Part shown: positions 57,911-64,000 of the stretch, piece by piece
Position numbering within the stretch: position 1 is the first letter of the stretch
How the letters are laid out: each line of letters opens with the position of its first letter
Assembly: GCA_009760855.2 (NCBI GenBank)
Contig: WPIO01000026.1
Coordinates: forward strand, 4,111,501 to 4,175,500
Source: Cristatella mucedo
Lineage: Eukaryota; Bryozoa; Phylactolaemata; Cristatellidae
Direction: 5' to 3'
Length of the DNA: 64,000 bases
Notes under the pieces: model-generated
Seen by the model: only the letters and a program-made list of their open reading frames with translations
Database searches by the model: none
What the model was told of the DNA's origin: nothing
Position numbers and translations under genes: made by a program

Positions 57911-58261
57911 CCTTACAGGCAATACAAACAGCACAGGTATTGAGATCGCTATAGAAAAATCAATTGAGGAATACCCAATTAGTTCTTACACCTTTGTGCA
58001 GTGTTAGCAGCGGAGGTAAATTAAATTATCTTAGCCCTATGAGTCATTTTCAAGAATACCTTTGAAAATGTACAGAAGCAGACCATCGAAATACTTTTCT
58101 GGAATGACGGTTGGTGTGTCAGTGCTATCTACGGGCAGCAACATTGTAAGCACTTCGCTCTAAGCTATCGCCTTTGCTAAAAATATCTTGTAACTTCATC
58201 GGTTGTAGTGGTTTACAAATTCGGCTGACGGGTTGTTTGAATAATTCATTTGTATAATTCA

Positions 58262-58388
58262 TTTTTATAGCGCCCTGAGAGAAATTAATCTCTATTCAGG
58301 CGTTTCACATATGCCTCGGGGCTCGAGCCCACGACCTCGGCCAGACCTTGGTCGGGGCGAGCACCTTAACCGCTGGACCAAACCAGCT
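58262..58388 (-). mobile_element. tRNA-headed SINE, best-preserved copy
   Basis: Minus-strand A-box region TGGTCCAGCGGTTAAGGTGC, B box GGGCTCGAGCCCC, and 3' part GAAACGCCTGAATAGAGATT then TTTCTCTCAGGGCGCTATAA. The last part is almost the LINE-1 tail. The whole unit is about 127 bp. Confidence 0.85.
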
Positions 58389-59120
58389 CAGCATCCTATT
58401 TAAATACGCATATATTCGTATGGGGCTGGCACTGTATTTAGACTGCAGATACTCACTCAGCGCAAAGGAAACATTATCTAAATTGTTTGAAATAAGGCAG
58501 CTGCCATTGCACTTGATTAAGAGCAAGGAAGTCTGTGTTCACGGGGGCACGAGATTTTCATGTTATTTCCCAGCTGCTTGTTCACAATGGTACTGGAGCA
58601 TTTAAATAGTGCAGTAGTCATGCGACCGTCAAGCGCCTGTTCATGCATCAAAAAGCAAGCCGCACATAATCTGCCTTCTTTTTTGTATGCCAAAAAAGAA
58701 TCCGTATATGCATTATGAATGGAAAAAAATAGTGAGATTTTACCTTGGCAATAACAGTTGTAACGCTTTATGACAGTAGCCATCTGAGAATCAAGTGTAT
58801 GCTTTTAGAAATAAACACTTTTAAGAAAGCTGAAGAATTAGTTCTACACTTCTGAGGAAAATCTTGAACACTGCTTATATACAGATTTATAATTGCCAGA
58901 TGTATTGGATTCTGTACCAATGGTTGGTTAACCTTGACTAGAGATGCTGATTTCTTCTAGTATCGGTAATATGGCTCTGAGCAATGTTATACTCATTACT
59001 TAAGTTTGTGTGGGTAAGACAGACCTGGTTTCGAGAAGCTAGCTTTTAAAAACATTCATTTGAGCTCACAATGATTTGAAACATACATTTCCAGATCAAC
59101 GGTACTCATAGTCAGATATA
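58389..59120. other. Spacer, no gene recognised
   Basis: Short frames only. Confidence 0.5.
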
Positions 59121-61640
59121 ATAACAAATAATAATAATAATACCGTTGATATAGCATGCTCAAAGTTTCAATCTCTTTCTAGGTAATTCACATTAGCTGC
59201 AAAGGAAGCAAGATAGAACAGTTAAGGGTAGCATGCTCAAAAAACAGCAAGAACGAAACGGTTAGGGGTGACATTCACAGTGTCAGCATGCAAGTGTGGT
59301 TAGTGGCAGCATGAACAGTGTCAGCACACACACGCACATGAAGGACGAATCACAGAGACTAATTAAATGATGTGACATATAGATGCGATTTTAGTTTCTT
59401 TTTACATGTGGTCAAGTCAGGAGATATTGTGATGTCAGTTTTAAGTGTGTTCCAGGCTTTGGGACCGTACGAGCTAAAGGCACGGTCTCCAGAGAATTTG
59501 AGGTTCTAAGGAAGTATAGGTAAACAATTAGATTACGAAGAGCAGGTGGTACAACGCTTTGCCTGGTGTGAGATTAGATCCGATAGGTAGTCTGAAGCCG
59601 AACAAGAAAGAGGCCTACAAGTGAGTGACAAAACCAAACCTTGATTTTGATGCGTTGGCTGACTGGGAGCCAGTTCAGGTCGGCAAGAAGTGGTGTGATG
59701 TGGCAACTGCAAAGCTCATGACAGACAAGCCTGGCAGCAGAGTTTTGTACCAGCTGTAAGAACCTGATTGCATGGGCTAGTCGACCAGCAAGCAGTGAGT
59801 TACAGAAGACAAGACGAGATGTCACAAGTTCTTGGGCCAATTTTAATGTGATATCCCTGTTTACACAAGCTCGAATTTCAGCAATGCTATGTAGCTGAAA
59901 GTAGGCAGACTTGACTGTGGAGCTGATGTGGTCGTCTAATTAAAGGTGGCTTTGGAACAGGACACCTAGATTTCGCCCAGATTCAACAGGACATGCGCTG
60001 GCAGAACCGATTTTGAGCGTTAACCATATTAATTTCTCAATCACACTCGGTTTTCCACTAACTAGTAAGTTGGTGTTATCAACATTCAACAGCGCCCTGA
60101 GCTACCCCATATTTCAGAGGTTCCTTGGATGATCGTTGTCTATTCACATCAACACTCTGGAGTCTCACACCGAGATAGGCCCTGAGCCATTGCAATGCAG
60201 TGCCAGTGATGCCCAGGCAAGATGAGAGGTACGCATGAAGGACTTAATGATAGATAGTATCAAAAGCTACCAAAAGACTGAGCAAAACAAAGAGACATTC
60301 TACCTGAGTCTGCATTCCTAAGTAGGTCATTATACACCCGAAGCAATACGGACTCAGTTGAGTGGTTCCCTTTGCAGCAAATGTAAAGCGCCTAGAAAGA
60401 GATTAAGTTCTTTGAGGTTGCTTTATCAAGTACATTATTATTATTATTATTATTATTATCATTAAAACCAGATTGGAACTTAAAAACAAGGAATGGAGGT
60501 TCAATAAATGAGTTCAGCTGGTCTGCAGCTACTCGTTCCAGTTTTTTTATAGAAAGGGTAGAGAGGAGACAGGGTGGAATTTGCTCAAGTTCTCATGGTC
60601 TAGTATTTCTCTCTTGAGTTTTGCCCTGACTAAAGCCTTTTTGAAAGGTGCTGGGACATGACTGGAAGCAAATGGCATATCAATGATGCTTGTTATGTAT
60701 GGCAGCGTCCGATTGATGCATCGTAGAAGCAGACGGGGAATAGGGTCCAGAGGACTAGTTGTCTTCTTCGATTGAGATTTGAACTTCAGGATGAGATCAC
60801 CAGTGACCTCCTTGAATGTGTACGTTGAGGAGCTGCATTGAATTGAGGAACATAATTCCAGGAGGGATGCTGCCGTCTATCTCGTTGACAAAGAAGCTAG
60901 TGAAGTGATCAGCTAGATCATCACAGGGATCTCTAGGTAAGGAGCTAAACTGGGAGCGTTTAGGAAGTTGTTGATCTTCGACATAAGCACTTTTGGATTA
61001 TGCATCTCTGATTCAACAATGTTTTTGTAAAGTATAGACTTGGAATTTGCTAGGATCGATTGAAACAATCTACAGTAGTCCTCATATGTCTGTCAATGGA
61101 CAGCCAGTCTCGATCTGTGGTTTGATTTTTTAAGCTTTTGCTTACTAGATCTAGCTAGTTTAATGTCTGTGGGAAACTACAGGCCGTCTGGTCGAGGGCA
61201 CACAGTGCACTAAGTCAGGGGTGCAAACTTGTCGAGCATGTCAGCTAGTGTCACGTTGTAGCTATCTACCAATGACGGCAGATCAGAAGGAGGACTGAGC
61301 AGCAGAGGCGAGGCAGCTATTCTCACATGGACAACTTCAATATCAAGGGCCTTGAGGTGTCGCAATTCACAGGTGATTTTAGAGGAGGAGGAGGAGGAGA
61401 AGGTCACACATTGTAGACTGGATGAGATCTGCATGTGGTCAGATAAGCAGAATTTTTAATAATTGATGATAAGGAAGTGCAAATATATGAGAGATTTGGT
61501 TCAGTGTGTGGCCCTTGATGTGAGTAGGGCCATGCAGAGAAGCCTCAAGATATAATGAGTCAGCCAGCGAACGAAATTCAGTACTAAAGGCGCTAGAAAA
61601 GTTATCAAAATGAATGTTCAAATCATCCACAAAAAGGAAA
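59121..61640 (-). mobile_element. LINE-1 copy, inverted, decayed
   Basis: From 5' to 3' on the minus strand it shows the end of the endonuclease (LNIHFDNFSSAFSTEF near 61,620), the linker SSSKITCELRHLKALDIE and LLLSPPSDLPSLVDSYN (61,210-61,434), and RT remnants. Next are LVTSRLVFCNSLLAGRL and QLVQNSAARLVC with LNWLPVSQRI (59,574-59,840), then the C-terminal block and 3' UTR with an AAT tail at about 59,130-59,145. It is more diverged from 32,393-35,657 than the 31,286 fragment is. A plus-strand LINE-1 3' end is nested in its RT region at 60,364-60,459. Confidence 0.88.
60364..60459 (+). mobile_element. LINE-1 3' tail nested in the inverted LINE-1
   Basis: CCCTTTGCAGCAAATGTAAA GCGCC through TTTATCAAGTAC and (ATT)n lies on the plus strand, interrupting the minus-strand RT sequence between CAATACGGACTCAGTTGAGT and AAAACCAGATTGGAACTT, which are contiguous in the reference copy. 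It is only about 95 bases, so it was strongly 5'-truncated. Confidence 0.88.
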
Positions 61641-62940
61641 GATCAGATGATTCAATTGGTTGAACTGTCTATGGTGTGCAATTAGTTCCCTATTTTCATC
61701 AGAAGGGTGCATGTATCTGTATTATTAAAGTGAGGAAGTCCGCCTGTCCTTCCCTCCGTCACGCGGCAAGATGGCGCAGGATTGTCTTCCGTGACCACTA
61801 GAGCTCACCACCCGTGGACTCGCTTCGCTGAGTCATGGCAGAATTACATGTCTATTACCCTGTCACTCCCGGAAGTACTGATAGCCATATTGCAGTGGGA
61901 CATAAGTGCCGAGTATTGGACGGATGGACTTTCTCGCTTTAATAAGTAGTGATACTATGGCTACGTTGACTATGGCTACTACTATGCTATGACTCAGCGA
62001 AACCAATCCACAGGCAGTGAGCTCATGTAGCGGTCAAGGATCTGAATTCACCCTACTTCAGAAGATTCGCTCCTGACGTGCATCTTAGATCACTTAATGA
62101 CAAAACTGCTTATCCTTCTTGTTCCTATCTGGCAGGCTAAGCGTTTGTAGTTATTGGTGCATTTTTAGGATATTCCATTTTTTTCTTGTGGATTTACAAG
62201 GAAAGTAGAATATTTTATACACCTTGATATATGTGGTCTCATGCATTCTAAATGGATGCAGAGCTTTCTCCGACATTGTTTGTCTTCGTTGTAACGCATG
62301 AACATCTCTGGACTTCTTCGTAAAGCAAAAATTGTGAATGCAATCGTTAATTATAAACTCGGTTGCTATGATCTTCTGCTTGGAGAATTGTCCTGTATAC
62401 ATTTGAAGCAATAGCACATCGTTTTGGAGAGGCTATGTACCGTGCGTTAAACGGTATTAAGTTTGAGTACATCAACGCTTTCATATTATTTAAAATGGCT
62501 CCCTGCCATTCAGTATGTTTTTTTCGGGCACTGGCACCGGTCGATGACGAAAAGAAATAAATAGTGTAATTTCTTCCGAAATTCCAACAGCAAAGAAAAT
62601 ACAAATTTCTAAGAAGTAAGGGCTCCATTTAGAATTCCCACTGAACGGCTGTAAGAACCAGCCTTAAGCACGTGTTACTTTTCAAATTTCCTGCTACTTG
62701 CTAATTTTTGAGCACTGATTTCGTTTCGCTTCTTTTCGCCTCATCAGAGCGCCTCTCTCAGCCGTAATTCATGGAACAAACACCTCGCTCATCAATGGTC
62801 CCTCGTATTTCAAGCTGAAACGTTGGAGCGTGCACGCTCTGGACGGTACGCCACAGCGGTCGAGGGACAGCAGGTGCAGCACTCTTCGGAGCTAAAACGC
62901 CTGAGAAGCTAGAGCCTGCGGCTGCATTTGCCTTCCCACC
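61641..62940. other. Spacer, no gene recognised
   Basis: Mixed composition. Frames of up to 93 codons show no motif. Confidence 0.45.
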
Positions 62941-62946
62941 AGATCG

Positions 62947-63189
62947 TTAGGGATCTGTCAGGCTGCTAGGAGAACCGAGGCCTTCAAGGGTAAAGCAGGA
63001 AAAGTGGAAGTCAAACGATCGGCTGGCCAAACTAGAGTCTGGAGCAGCAGCTAAACACTGATGCAAATCTTTGCTGAGCTTGAGAAACGCCTCGCCCGAC
63101 AAGCGATCAGAGCAGAAAGTCAATGCCAGCCTGAGAGCACTATGCGCCTCGTCATATGGCAATAGTTCTCGGGGGTGGCAAGCAGCCAT
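62947..63189 (-). CDS. Unknown 80-codon open frame
   Basis: It starts at an ATG with a G at +4 (MAACHPRELLPYDEAHSALRL) and continues LALTFCSDRLSGEAFLKLSKDLHQCL to SSLTDP. The composition is protein-like (few low-complexity stretches, an amphipathic helix pattern in the middle) and the local GC content is higher than average. About 60 bases upstream on the same strand lies a (GA)n tract. No known family. It may be a first exon or a chance frame. Confidence 0.25.
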   Translation of the reverse strand: MAACHPRELLPYDEAHSALRLALTFCSDRLSGEAFLKLSKDLHQCLAAAPDSSLASRSFDFHFSCFTLEGLGSPSSLTDP

Positions 63190-63248
63190 TAATCGTGGGC
63201 GGGAGCTTCGTAGGCTGCAGCGGCTGAGACGCTAGCAGCTTAGGCGCT

Positions 63249-63288
<40 letters not shown>
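63249..63288. repeat. (CT)n microsatellite
   Basis: About 20 CT dinucleotides (GA on the minus strand). Confidence 0.93.
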
Positions 63289-63292
<4 letters not shown>

Positions 63293-63831
63293 CAAACGCT
63301 CGGCGAGCTCGCCAAGCTTCTCTAGTGGTGCTCGGCTGGCGCCCAGTCGTCGCCATCGATCTGCCACTCAGGCTAAGCCGGGAGCTCTAACTAAATCCGC
63401 GTGTTCTAAGTCCATGCTGCAAATCAAGTCGCTCTCACAGCATTAAGCCTCCACCTGCTGGTGCTTGGCGCAGGTGCTTGTGCCGTATGTATTTTATGCG
63501 CGGACGGGCCAGCAAGAATCGCATTCAGGAATAGCAGTGCCTAACTCGGCCCCGTATGACCAGGCAGTGCTACTGCCTACGGGCAGCGGCATTACCACAG
63601 AGGTGGGGCGGGGGGAGGGTGGAATTGCGGCTCTGGTGGTTGAGTGGGTTGAATTACCCGGAATTAACCTGAATTTGAATTTCGATTTGGATACCCATTT
63701 AAATTGAATTACCTACTACACTGTCCGGCTCCAATATCATGTTTTGGTTGATATGAAATCTTGATGCCTCTTTATCCGATATCTGCAACTGTTTGAGGCT
63801 GAAACTAGTAATAACATGAACAATGAGAAAT

Positions 63832-63985
63832 TTTATGGCGCCCTCAGAATACTAAATCGCTCGTCTCGGCACTTGACATATAATTGAAACGAATCGTGAT
63901 AATATGGTTAGTGATAAAAAATGCACAGCGTCAGCAGGCATGAGCCCACACAAATATTCAGCCGAACCCAGCAAATGCTGTGAGT
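63832..63985 (-). mobile_element. LINE-1 3' UTR fragment
   Basis: ATGGCGCCCTCAGAATACTA, then TATGGTTAGTGATAAAAAAT, GCACAGCGTCAGCAGGCATG and CCCAGCAAATGCTGT: the reverse complement of the LINE-1 3' UTR in the order seen at 23,600-23,842, without the (ATT)n end. Confidence 0.75.
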
Positions 63986-64000
63986 AACAGGTGGGTTTTA

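Overview
This is a piece of repeat-rich animal nuclear DNA. The evidence is a pair of P2X (ATP-gated cation channel) reading frames, several non-LTR retrotransposon lineages with CR1/L2-like reverse transcriptases, tRNA-headed SINEs, long AT, GA and ATT microsatellites, and no bacterial-style operons. P2X receptors plus this repeat mix fit an invertebrate metazoan, but the species cannot be named from the sequence. The only convincing host gene in the window is P2X. Almost everything else recognisable is mobile-element debris.

Layout. Positions 1-2,359 hold microsatellites, a small hairpin and a short broken coding fragment. Positions 2,360-14,077 (unit A) and 18,722-28,848 (unit B) are diverged direct copies of one segment of about 10 kb. 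They share a LINE 3' fragment, a SINE and a long decayed LINE-2 copy. Each also has private insertions: A carries a 1.8-kb non-autonomous LTR element at 6,568-8,379, and B carries a LINE-1 3' end at 23,561-23,842. Between A and B lies the left arm (14,329-18,721) of a large inverted repeat; the right arm is at 41,637-46,008. Each arm, about 4.4 kb, carries an uninterrupted P2X frame. The right copy (44,565-45,878, +) is complete. The left copy (minus strand) has lost 34 bp across its start, leaving no in-frame ATG ahead of the channel core.

The 23-kb spacer between the arms contains unit B, a LINE-1 3' end (31,286-31,811), a nearly full-length but frameshifted LINE-1 (32,393-35,657), a LINE-2 3' end (37,340-37,620), and a candidate GGC-repeat exon on the minus strand just outside the right arm. 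To the right of the palindrome (46,009-64,000) are LINE-1 and LINE-2 fragments in both orientations, several SINEs, a decayed member of a widespread uncharacterised element-borne protein family (52,915-54,600), and a few small open frames of unknown meaning.

How the parts relate. LINE-1 appears to be the enzymatic partner of the tRNA-headed SINEs, because they share the same 3' tail. Presence or absence of insertions in A versus B, and in the left versus right arm, gives a relative time line: SINEs and LINE-2 came before the duplications, while the LTR element and the B-specific LINE-1 came after. The long stretches without features are AT-rich and show nothing recognisable by eye.
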